Source of the DNA: Ligula intestinalis
Taxonomy: Eukaryota; Platyhelminthes; Cestoda; Diphyllobothriidea; Diphyllobothriidae
Direction: 5' to 3'
Assembly: GCA_036362985.1 (NCBI GenBank)
Contig: JAYGXS010000009.1
Span: 12,881,181 to 12,945,180, forward strand
Length of the DNA: 64,000 nucleotides
Shown here: positions 11,950-22,000 of the stretch, piece after piece
How positions within the stretch are numbered: the stretch's first letter is position 1
Layout: the number at the start of each line of letters is the position of its first letter
Notes under the pieces: generated by a model
Told to the model about the DNA's origin: nothing
What the model saw: the letters and a program-made list of their open reading frames with translations, nothing else
The model's database searches: none
Translations under genes and position numbers: made by a program

Positions 11950-11985
11950 ACAAATTTCGAGACAGCTCATCAGCTGCTTCTTGTC
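11926..11985 (-). ncRNA. Type I hammerhead ribozyme at PLE unit junction
   Basis: Minus-strand fold. Box I CTGATGA is the complement of 11,967-11,973 and box II GAAA of 11,955-11,958. Helix III is an eight-pair hairpin from 11,955 to 11,936 (AUUUGUUG with CAAUGAAU, two G-U pairs) and a four-base loop. The cleavage triplet reads A-U-U, predicting a cut after 11,935. Helix I pairs the next bases, CUGCU, with AGCAG just before box I, extended by UUU/AAG after a mismatch. Helix II is the weak point: only one G-C closing pair around a six-base loop is clear. Self-cleaving hammerheads are known in PLE terminal repeats. Activity here is inferred. Confidence 0.7.
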
Positions 11986-12551
11986 GTTGCATAAGAATGT
12001 TAACGAAGACACATACAGGAGTGATGAATCTCACATAATAACTGGTAACAGCAAGGAACCTGAGCCAGTTTAACATTTAATCGATAAGGGACGGGAACGT
12101 TAAGTCAACATATGGGGAGTAGTGGATGGGAGAAGCTAACGAAAAACACGTGGGAAATTAAATTAAATGGCCAATCACCAGGGCAGTTGGAGGTTGACGA
12201 CATGATCAAGCTGCTTGCATAGGTCAGGTTTCTCCCACCGTAGGTATGCAGCTTCTAAATAGCGCAAGATTCGGTTTGTTTGGGCCCGAACAAGTACTCG
12301 AAACGCTGTTTTAACGTCGACAGAATGACCGCTGTCTAATAGATGCTTGGTAATGAAGGACCTTGGTATTCTGTCATCTTGCTTCAAAAGCCAATTAGGC
12401 AAGTGCTCAGCGGCCCTGGCTGCAAGTTGCCTTTGCGTGCGCCCAATGTATTTGCATCCACAATTACATGTGAATTCGTAAACACAATTGGAGGTGGCAT
12501 GCAATGGCAGAGCATTCTTTGCCCATTTTAATGGAATACTTTTGGTAGAAC
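11950..12551 (-). repeat. Upstream pLTR / truncated PLE unit
   Basis: This is a direct repeat of 9,294-9,897 in the same orientation, with only scattered differences. On its 5' side similarity stops at 12,551 inside the coding region, as expected for a 5'-truncated upstream unit. On its 3' side it runs straight into the 5' leader of the complete unit, completing the hammerhead fold at the junction. Confidence 0.88.
12175..12551 (-). pseudogene. GIY-YIG end of the truncated upstream PLE unit
   Basis: This is a 5'-truncated copy of the PLE endonuclease. It keeps VYEF, the paired cysteines, YIGRTQRQL and HLLDSGH, and it reads through to the native C-terminus, ending CKQLDHVVNLQLPW and a stop at 12,175. 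That shows what the complete unit lost at its third stop. The open frame extends to 12,642 by chance into the flank, but PLE similarity starts only at 12,551. There is no reverse transcriptase part, so it cannot act alone. Confidence 0.88.
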
Positions 12552-12639
12552 TATCATGAAAACGAGTTTGCTTGTAATGTAAAAGAAAAATAACATTGAA
12601 ACTATCTTTTTTATCATAATATAAGCAAAATATCAAAGA

Positions 12640-15600
12640 CAACTATGATTTTAGACAGTGCAGTTATTTGCATATAAGAAGCAAACATTCCATTTACTTA
12701 AATTAGTTTGCTATTGGTTCAAAAGACGTTTTTTTAAAGTTTTCTTTCTCCGTCCCCGCTAAACAAAGTTCAAGGACATCAAAGCTAAACGCAGTTGTTG
12801 ACGCGTGTGGTGTTCTTGTAAATTTAAAAAAGGGCTATTTATACAATTTGCCTGCAATGTTTGTTCCCCATATTTTGAGCTGTCAGGATTAATCGTGATT
12901 CATATCCTCAACATAATAGACTTTTATAATTTCCATGCAAATTTGCGCCAGAATGGCAATAGGTTTCGGAGCGTACGATAGCAAAGGCAAGCATATTTTT
13001 AGTTTTGATGGCTTCCGAGTTCGAACGAAAATCACCTATCCTGGTCTGCCTTGGAGCAATCTGTCGTTCCACACCACACTACGGTTAGTAGTATAAGTGG
13101 AGGTGCAACGCTTAAAAAAATAGATAGGAGACTGCAACGTCTATGTTTGGCTCAATAGAGCACTGGCGTCCTGTTTAACTGGTCACAGATTCGAGATTTG
13201 GATATTGCAATACCCGGGATTAAATATCCCTGGGTGTTGACGGTAAATAAGACGGCAATGCGTATTTTGATTTCACATGTCTTTGTCGGTAATGCAAAGT
13301 TACGTACACTGGTTGTATGGCGACTTGCGGTCTCCATGTATATGGCTTAAGGCAGATCGATAAGTGTTCATCAACCAGTGTTTATTTCCATTCTCAGCAG
13401 GTAAAATGCCAAACGTGTGGCGTCATGAGTAAAGCGTTAGTCATTTGAATAACGGACAGTGCGTTTGAGCCACCGGTAGAGCCCAAACGCGGTTGGGTAT
13501 ACATTTATGAGTTTGATTAATAAGCCACAATGGCTGTTTTTTACTTCGTCTTTTAGCCTGTCATTTCAATGGTATTTTGCCGTAATGTATCGATGCCCAG
13601 TTCGTTGACAACCATATGCAGTCTGTGCTTATAGTACAGGTTTCTTCCTTTAGCATGAAGATGTAACTGGTATGCCTCTGCAATGGCAGTTTTTCTATAG
13701 TAAGTTAACTGGGTTTCACAAATCCTTCGGGGTTTTCCACGCAAAGCTTTGTGAGCCAGTAAATCAAAAATAATCCAATCAAACTCGTTGACAGATATTG
13801 CACTGATTATTTTTGGATTATAATGTCAGATCTGCGTGGAACATCCTAAATGGTGAAAGGTACCAGTTTACTGTATTCGCAAAGGATTACTGCTGTTGTT
13901 AAGCAAGATACGTTTTGGCAGTAAAGCCAGTAAGATATTAAGTGGCACATAATTTCATCCAAAAAGACATACACATTTTCATTATTTTGGTAATTTTTAG
14001 TAACCGTAATGGAATAAAGTTTTCCTGCAAACACAACCGATTGATACATGCCTGCAACACTGCCAGGAAGGAAGGAAATTATATGAGAACCTCTTTACTG
14101 GGGTAATAACATGCTTATTTTCGAAATCAGGAGCACTGAGCACATTGTAGACGGCATATAAATCCTGTCCATTAAGCTTCATAATAACGAGCAGAGTAGA
14201 ACGCGAAGTGAAGTTAAAAGGCCGCAGCAAATGAAAATCAGCAATATTCAGATGTTGCGCTTAAGTATTGAACGTTTCAATCAACTCTTACAAGATTTAA
14301 ACCACATTAGCCATGCAACGACTAAAAAAACGCCACCACTAAAATTGCAGGTAAAATAAGTCAAAAAACTACCTTTAGGTAGTACCCCGGTTTACAGATT
14401 TCGGGAGTTCATATACCCAGCCAAATATTATATGAGCAGATAGATTGCCAAATGCAGGGACTAGTGACATAATTAGCTGATGAGGTCAGGAAAATAACGA
14501 AGGTTTATTCCTGCTTGTATTGCCGTTAATGCTATTAATGCCGTCAGTAGCAGAATAAATGACCTTCTTTAAGACCGCATTTTTGTTTAATGACCTAACG
14601 AACGTAATTATTGATCATTTTGGTATGACGTACGGTATCGGGTTCTAAACGGTAGATGGCAGATGACTGCCGTGACAACTCTGGATAGAAGGATAAAGTT
14701 CAGACAACGTCTGACTGCAATTTGTCAGAGCTTGCTAAGTATTAAAATTTATAGGGTGATGAAATTGCATTAATTTTATTTTCTGTACATAATCAAAAAC
14801 AGTTTGAGGAAAACCATTTCCTTAAAATTTCAACATCATTCATATGTGCATGAAACATTAAGGCTTATTTGCCTATTTATCAGTCTGCGCCACATTAAAG
14901 AATTCGAAAACATTTTGAAGGAATTAACTTTACCACTTAACATAGCCTAAATGGTTATAAATATAAAAAAGTCCTTGTTGTTTGCAACCCATAGAAGCGC
15001 ACTGAAATTCTTAACAATGATGTTATTCTTAACACACTTAAATTATTAAAGTGTTAAAGATAGTTAAGCTTTGCCTCAGAAAGGCATAAAGGGTATCAGA
15101 GTCATTGATGATTATAGGGGAGAATGTTTCTGAACGAAATTTAGTTTTTACAGCTAAATAAAATCGTGGGTTGCAGATAATATTGCATGCACAATCCATA
15201 AAATTAACAAGAAGCTTAGGCGTCGTTCAGCAATAGCTTTCCAAGCTGGCTTCAAAAAAAACAACGTTAATTTTTCTTTTATACTCAACGTTAGTAGAAG
15301 TTGATTGCGAGAGAAAATTTTAGATTGACTATCTCTGCTTTAAATTGATCCGGTATTGTAGTCATTTTCGAGATCTTGATTTTAGCAGATTAAATAAAAT
15401 AAAATAAATCTTTTAGTAAGAATTTATGTTTTGTTTTGCGCACGTATTGGGCTTATTTCTGTGTAACATATCTCCCCGAAAAAGTTTGCCCACCAACGAA
15501 TTATTATATAATTGCTAATTCAAGCAGAAAGCAAACTTGTTGCTTTCGTTCAAATATTTTGGGAACGGAGGCAAGCATATAAGTATCCATCCCACGAGAT

Positions 15601-16295
15601 AAAATCTGGGCCAAAAGGAGTTGGAAAACTGAGGAAATATCTGCGCACGAAGTCTAGCGGTAAAAAAGTAGCCACTTTGGAACCGTCACCTGCGCCTGTA
15701 GCCATCACGCGACAGATATTGTCAGCTGCACGAAGGAGGATTAAACCAGTTTCCAAAGTAGGTTAGACTTATCTAAGCCTCACGGATTCCAAAATCGTTT
15801 CTATTATAGAAAACGCATTTTTTTACCATTAAGTTCGGAAAAAATTGAAAGGAAGTGGAAATATTCATGGTTTTTATTACAATCTCTTCACAAATTAAGC
15901 AACTACAAAAGAGTTTACGGTTTTTGCATTTTTCTGAAATTTATATTTTAAAAAACCAATGTTTGTCAATTTTTTCCGCAACTTTAGCTTCGCTTTGTGC
16001 ATAAATAAACGCTCCTGCAATCCCGCCAGAGAACTTAAAAAACTGTATGCTTACATTTTCGAAAAGTAAAAGCCTAATTAAAGTTTGATCATTTATGTCT
16101 TTTCCATTAAGGAAAACTTGAAAGACATATTATGCATATTAGCCAGTGAAGATACTATAGGGTATGCAAAATAGTCGGTACCTGTCAACGAAAATATAGA
16201 ATAAGAATAATACATATATATTTATATACATCACACGACATATAATTTTTTAAAAGTTTTTCCAACATAACAATTGGTCAAACAATTGGTTTCAT
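12640..16295. other. Long intergenic stretch, nothing recognised
   Basis: About 3.7 kb with only short frames on both strands. A B-box-like GAGTTCGAACGA near 13,020 has no matching A box, so I do not call a SINE. The opposing pair of frames near 15,510-15,770 shows no domain. I see nothing else. Confidence 0.5.
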
Positions 16296-16299
16296 ATCC

Positions 16300-17505
16300 A
16301 GGCATGCGTCAAAAACTCGTCTGTCACCTGAAATACTACGGAAATTACTGACACATTGTACGAATAATGTTCAATTTATGTAAAATGGGCAAGCATATAT
16401 TAAATAATGATTGAGTTGCAATCGGCACTTCACTTGAACTTTCATTGACTCTCAGTTTTATGGGTTTCTTATACCTAAATTTGCAATCAAAATTTAATAA
16501 GACACAAATATACAAATTATATGCAGATGATATATTCACTAATAGTGCTGAAAATTCGATTCCCAGGTAGTAGATCAGAAGTAAGAGGGGCGTTCACTGA
16601 GAACGCACCCTTTTCTTCTGATGTATTCACTATTGTTGATACCAACTGAGACGCTGGAAAATGCTTAATTTTATGAATAATATGCACTTCAAGATTAAGT
16701 TCACTATAGAGAATGCGCAAAGCAACCATATGCCTTTCTAGACGTCCTGCTGTTCAGAGCGGATGATGGTTCAATAGGGTGCACTGATTTCTGCATGATT
16801 ACCTGAAAAGGCTAATACCTACATTTAACCAGCATTGTGCTAACACAGGAAAAACAAAATCTGATACTTACATTTTTCCAGAGAGCTAAATATATTCGCT
16901 TCAGTGAGACCCTACCTGCAAAGGTGGCCTGCGTACAAGATGACCTACTGTAACATGGATATCTCTCACGTTTCATTTAATACTGCAACAGCTATTTACG
17001 GCTGTAATCTGCGGCAAAGTCCTATACTATAAGCCTGTTTTATATATTTACCTTTTTAATATTTCAAATACAATAAAGCGACTGCTACGTTGCACTACAG
17101 AGAGAACATACAAAACAGCTGAGCTGGTGTCCCTCACTCTCACTAAAAGCTCTCCATTTTACCGTTTAAACTAAACATTGCCTTTGCACGCAACCCAAGG
17201 CTACATCTATGAATTCACGAGCACTAGCATATGCAAGTACAGTGGGGACGCACAACGGTGATTGGCGACCAGAGCTGCTAAACTTTTGCCTAATTGGCAA
17301 TTTAAACAATTAAAACTTTTCAATACACCTGTTAGACGGTTGTCCCTCTATTGACTTCGAAACATATTCCTGAGTCCTAGATCCAGCACAAGCAAATCGG
17401 ACCTTCCGCTACATGGAAGCAACCTAAATACGGTGGGAGAAACCTGACGTATGCAAGCAGTTAGACCATGTGGCTCACCTCAGATTGCCCTGGTAATCGC
17501 ATACT
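16300..17505 (+). pseudogene. Penelope-like element, older plus-strand copy
   Basis: The same PLE group as the 9.3 kb element, but far more decayed. In order: HASKTRLSPEILRKLL then NNVQFM near 16,310-16,380; YADDIFTNSAENS near 16,520, with a YADD catalytic box where the young copy has YMDD; FLDVLLFRADDGSIG near 16,740; and ITFFQRA-like text near 16,880. Next come a KRLLRCTTERTYKTAELV linker near 17,080, LPLHAT near 17,180 and broken GIY-YIG text. It ends with RWEKPDVCKQLDHV to LRLPW near 17,490. It starts abruptly inside the RT domain, so it is 5'-truncated, and it holds many stops and shifts. Confidence 0.85.
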
Positions 17506-17541
17506 ACTATATAGTCCCGATCACACACCGACAACACGGCG

Positions 17542-17700
17542 GACACGTGGCTCAGTGTTAAGAACGTTCGCCTCTGGCCAGAGAGACACGAGTTCGAACC
17601 TCGGGTTTGGCGGAAAGTTGTGCTGCTACATTGCAGTTGGGCTATCACCACCTCATGACACCTAAGGTGGCAAAAAAGGCCTTCTTGGATGTGCTCTTTT
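17542..17700 (+). mobile_element. tRNA-like SINE, second family
   Basis: Starts about 35 bases after the PLE scrap. The head carries an A-box-like TGGCTCAGTGTTAAGA (17,548-17,563) and a clean B box GTTCGAACC (17,592-17,600), with CCTCTGG/CCAGAG between them as an anticodon-arm-like hairpin. Internal Pol III promoters of this spacing are typical of tRNA-derived SINEs. The body that follows (to about 17,700) has no coding motif. A free-standing tRNA gene is unlikely because I cannot pair an acceptor stem. Confidence 0.5.
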
Positions 17701-17799
17701 TGGGCGGTAATACCATACCTAAATTTAATCAATATTATATTCTTATTTCCACCTCTACTGTTCCTTTTCAACTTTAAAGGCCACATTTTTATTGAATAT

Positions 17800-18560
17800 C
17801 CACCGCATTGAAAAATGACCTTGCTGCTATCGGCTCTATGATAATGCAAACTATTGTGTTCTAGAATTGATAGCTTATTCATGTAAAGACAGGTAGCACT
17901 TGGCAAGCTGTCCCAAAGTTTATTTATATCAATAAATCGTGCTGTTTGCTTCCTTTAGAAATAGTTTGTCGCATTGACTGTAAAGTTAAGGAATAGGACA
18001 TGCATTGGATGCTCCTTGTGTCATTTCTTTTTAGTCGACGACTGGCCTGTGCAGGATATTTGAGAAAGACAGTACAGTAGAAGAAAATGCAATCACCGAA
18101 ACAGGGCATTTGTTGGAGTGAAGTTAAGGATTCTCCTTAAAAGCAATAATTTTCAAGTGAAAATCTGAATTGTCTAGACGTTTGACATCTTCTAAACCGC
18201 TTTTGCGTCGCACTTCCTTGCTTTCATGAACAAGGACAGCAGAATCAGATTGTAAAAAGCGCTATTGATATGTTGCCCATCGATTGAAGACATCACAAAG
18301 AATGACAAACACAACCTTTACCTTTGGATGGTCTGCTAGTCGGCATTGTCGGTTGTGTTTGAAAGAAAATCATGGTTCAAAGTCAAAGGCTCGACAAAGA
18401 CAAAAAATCTTCCAAAAGTGAAGCACAATCCTCTTCTCCACAGAACCTACAAAACTTGCAGGACTATGCTACCAACAGGTGTTTATTTTACTTTGGATAT
18501 GGCTACTTAATAGAAGGTCGGATGTAAGTCAACAATATAACAAATTAGTGGACTGCAACT
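17800..18560. other. Intergenic stretch, nothing recognised
   Basis: No family motif or repeat is visible between the SINE and the (AT)n run. Confidence 0.5.
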
Positions 18561-18569
18561 TTTCCATGC

Positions 18570-18588
18570 ATATATATATATATATATA
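18570..18588. repeat. (AT)n microsatellite
   Basis: A pure alternating AT run at the left edge of a GC-rich island. Two other (AT)n runs in the window (53,008 and 54,753) also lie beside Penelope-related sequence. Confidence 0.9.
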
Positions 18589-18599
18589 CCTAACCCAGA

Positions 18600-19060
18600 C
18601 ACCAATGCAGCCGTCAGCGACGCCACGGGCAACGTGAACCAACAAGACCTCCTGTCGGGCTTGAACGCAGTTGCACATGAAAACGGTCTCGGCATAAACA
18701 CTGATGGCGGGGTTCGATATTCCGCCGGCGGGACGAACACGGGAAAGTGCCAACGGGGGAAGCCAGCAGGACATGCGGCACCGACGCGATCGATGCAGAC
18801 GCGAGCAATGACCGCTGGCAGGCAAACACTGCCCTCCCTCTCCGACGAGGTGACGGCGAGAAACCGTGGTCAGCAGGACGATGACGGAGCTGCAGCCCCG
18901 CCCCCACAGGGGATCTAGCGCCAATAGACGGAGAGCGAACGAGAAGTCAGTGGTTACACCTATAAAAGACTGTGAGGCGTGTACAAACACCAACATCCGA
19001 CGATGCAAGCCTGTACGCTTTCGAAACGTCAGGATATTATACCCATTATTCCCGAGATCG
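18600..19060 (+). mobile_element. GC-rich island, possible PLE 3' region
   Basis: About 450 bases clearly richer in G and C than the surroundings, with long but unrecognised frames on both strands (for example 18,529-19,074 minus) that look like a by-product of low stop density. At its right end a hammerhead-like block resembles blocks placed 3' of group-2 PLE coding remnants at 52.3 and 53.16 kb. I therefore suggest an isolated 3' end of such an element. No reverse transcriptase or GIY-YIG motif is present, so the assignment is tentative. Confidence 0.35.
18990..19045 (+). ncRNA. Hammerhead-like block with GAAACGTC, decayed
   Basis: Box I appears as CCGACGA (18,997-19,003; two changes from CTGATGA) and box II with its extension as GAAACGTC (19,023-19,030). 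Between them GCAAGC and GCTTTC can pair at five of six positions as helix II. GAAAC directly followed by GTC would give a minimal two-pair helix III and a GUC cleavage triplet, a short form that usually needs dimers. Helix I is not convincing. Similar blocks at 52.3 and 53.16 kb support a common origin. Confidence 0.4.
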
Positions 19061-19099
19061 CCGCTTCTTCTCATATGTTTATATGTATAACATAATACA

Positions 19100-22000
19100 C
19101 ATTTGCTAAGATGTCATGCAGAGCCATAAAAAGATTTTAAAAATGATGTAAGAATAAAGATATTCATGGTATTTTGAAATATTGGGTGAACTTAATCATG
19201 CTTAAACTTTTTACAGAGCCACGTTTACCCAATCGGCGTACGTTCAGAAATGAGGAGCAATATCAACTGAAGAAATTACTTTTTGCTCTTAAAACTCATG
19301 TTTTTAAAGATGATGGGTTCGTTAAACGTTTACAAAGGTATTTAATTTAAAGGAATTGTTAAACATTTCAGGTAAAATCTGGGTTTATTGACAAAAGCTT
19401 AAAACAATGAAGAAAACGTACCAAGTACCGGATCCACTGGTTTATTGTCCCCAGTTTTCGAAATTGTGCAGAAGTCCTTATCCAGCAAAAGATTTCAAAA
19501 GCTAAGGAAAGTAAACGAATTGATCTTGTGCACGATACGTATTCTACCTCATCTATGCAAATACCCGGAAGGCGAACCTTTTCATTCATTTGGAGAAGCT
19601 AAAGGCTGCGGAAAATTTCGAGCAATTACCGAAATTTAAAGGAAGCACTTTAACTTTTTCTCAGCCTATGAGTGAAATGGATATAGGGAATGCAAACCAA
19701 TAGAAGGGAAATCGCCAAATTTAAAAGGATGGTGAGAGTACCTTTTATCGGTCTTATTTGCAGTTTGGAACTTGCATAGTGTTAATAAAGTTTACTTTTC
19801 TTCAGACAAACAGAAAGTGACTTGATCGATTTTGATGCAGTTTTTCGTACATCCGTCAGTTTTGAATTGACGCTCACCACGTCTTCAACCGAAGCCCAGT
19901 AATTCACAGCTGTTTTGAAGAATGTTGCTTTAGACAGCCAATATAAATAGCGTATTAAGTTCATCAAAGCATACAGTCTATTACACAACTAAGTTAATTC
20001 TTCCCTATTATTAGGTAAATTGAACGTAAACGGTGATTTCTTTGTGAAAGGCAAGTAGTCAATGAAAACATGACTGAGGACAAATAGAACTCCCACATAA
20101 TTCCTGGTTTCGCTTCAGTGCGTTCTTTATGGTTGAGTGAACAACCTACAAGCAGTAGTAGAAATGCATAAGTGATAATACATTTTTTATGAATGGACTG
20201 TTTGCGTCTCGATACTAAGAAACAAAATCTGTGCGTTTGGTATTTGTACATTAACCTTATGTTGTTGAAAGTAAAAATATACTAAAATAAATCTCGGTGG
20301 GATGGCTGCATCGGCACGTAGAATATTCAGCCCTGATGACAAAATATTTGACAGCCTTAATTTAAAAATATTTTAGTAGGTAAAAGATGCGCCTGCAATA
20401 AGAGAATAAAAATCAATTAATAAAATCAGTTAAAAAAATAAGAACTTAAAATAATGTGTAAAGTAGAGCGAACCTCAATAATGAACCAAAGAACACAGCT
20501 GCCGTATAGTATTTTATAAAGACATGAGTCAGGGTGGTTTTACTAAAAGTCGTACGTAATAGCAAACCATTAAATCAGTTTGCAGTAAATGTCAATTTTA
20601 ACTACTTTTTACTACTCCAGATAGTCTCGTAGTTTTCTGAGAGTTATTTGTTGACACTCAGAAGTGCTGTTGCATGCGCCCCGGAAGCAGCAGTGTAGCA
20701 TCAAGAGCGATAGCGAAAAAATCTCTGGTAAGTGAAAGCGTGTCCGGAGTCTGATACGAAACATTATCAAGTGGGTAGCTGAGCAAATGTCATTTAAATT
20801 ATTTCAATTATCAAAGCGTCAGACTATGGTAGTTATTTAAAAAATCGGTCTCATTTGACGAGGTCAGAAAACTTCTGAAACTTGGGTTGCCCGAGTTTGC
20901 AGCTTAGCAATTGGACCCTAACAAATCATCCCCATCTGCCCTATCGTCCCATTTCCTGAAAGTACAAAGCCCGACCATTAGAGACTCGCAAAGCTGAGCT
21001 TACTTCAAATTCGTGCCAAACATCAGAATAATTAGGCGACCTCGGCAGAATTTAAACCCGCGCCTCCAGGGGAAAAATTTTAGTGCAAAAATACGAGTTA
21101 AATAATTTCTGCCTATACAAATTGAGTGGAGCTACAGTCAAGGAGTTTAATCTGTTCAGAGACTAAAGGTTTCTTGAGAAATGCTTGTCTTGCGCACTAA
21201 ATGTCTCAATTTCAAATAATGGTAAAATAAATTAATTCATTTTTCTGCCAAAATAAAAATAAATATGCAATTTTATAATGCATGCAATCATAATAAATGC
21301 TTTTGAATATTTTCCTTTGTACAGTGTGTTGTGAAGAGTGGATGCTGGTTTCAGATAAGCCATGCAGGGTTGTACAGAAAAAATTCATGGTGTGGTGGGA
21401 ACATCCACCTGCGACCATGGTGCAAATAAATGCCAACATATGCTATTGCGTTCCGCTTCCCCAATCAGCGCGCCCATCGATGACTCATTCCGTATTTACT
21501 TGTCAATGCTGTTACAAGTCGGGCCACTCCCTGCCTGCCTGGCTCGCGCTCACAAGTGGTTCGCTGTTGAAGCAGCGGCTGCAGGTGACCAAGGACCCAC
21601 GTCCTGGGAGCATGAAACAACGATGGGCACAGGCAAAATCGCACTGTCACCTCATTTACAAATTCGATTTTTGCCTGAAATGGTCGTAGATTGAGCTGCT
21701 CGTTATCCAAAGCTCTGGTGTGTATATATCTACATATATGAAGTCATTATGACATCATTTGCAATATTGAGTGAGATTGCAATTACAATTTATGCTTTGT
21801 GAGTCAGCATAAGTCGACTTATCATAAATATAGATGTATGGTTATATACAGTAGATTTTTTATCTGATAAAATGTAAAAAATATCACTCAAGTGTGGGAG
21901 TTAGCACACACTTAAAGTTGTTTATTTCGTTTCTTATCTTGATTTGAGGCGCAAAGTGCTCTCTACTAGAAAAAAAGTTCAGTTAAGATCTGTATATTTT

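Larger units (their letters stand above)
9294..12551 (-). mobile_element. Penelope-like element, tandem with pLTRs
   Basis: Read 5' to 3' on the minus strand, a 5'-truncated unit (12,551 to 11,950) is joined head-to-tail to a nearly complete unit (about 11,949 to 9,294). The shared parts form two direct repeats of about 600 bp, the pseudo-LTR arrangement known for Penelope-like elements. The complete unit encodes reverse transcriptase followed by a GIY-YIG endonuclease in one frame with three in-frame stops. A hammerhead ribozyme fold lies across the junction. The copies are close in sequence and the frame is almost continuous, so this is the youngest-looking element in the window. Confidence 0.92.

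Noticed and set aside
12552..12642. N-terminal extension of the open frame at 12,175-12,642
   Set aside because: Similarity to the PLE stops at 12,551. The upstream codons are flanking DNA that happens to stay open.
13005..13050. B-box-like GAGTTCGAACGA
   Set aside because: No A box at the expected distance upstream and no shared flank with the other SINE copies.
14470..14500. CTGATGA followed shortly by GAAA on the plus strand
   Set aside because: The six bases between the boxes cannot form helix II, and no helix I or III pairing is present. Chance hammerhead-like text.
18529..19074. 181-codon minus-strand frame
   Set aside because: It lies over the GC-rich island and the hammerhead-like block, and it translates an (AT)n run as alternating Tyr and Ile. 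Other strands are equally open.
20900..21080. Possible minus-strand SINE with GGTTTAAATTC
   Set aside because: Only one promoter-like box and no second copy in the window to compare, so it is not supported as a feature.
21297..21689. 130-codon open frame in a GC-richer patch
   Set aside because: A second frame of similar length overlaps on the same strand and another on the opposite strand. No domain, signal peptide or splice context is visible. Low stop density from base composition explains it.
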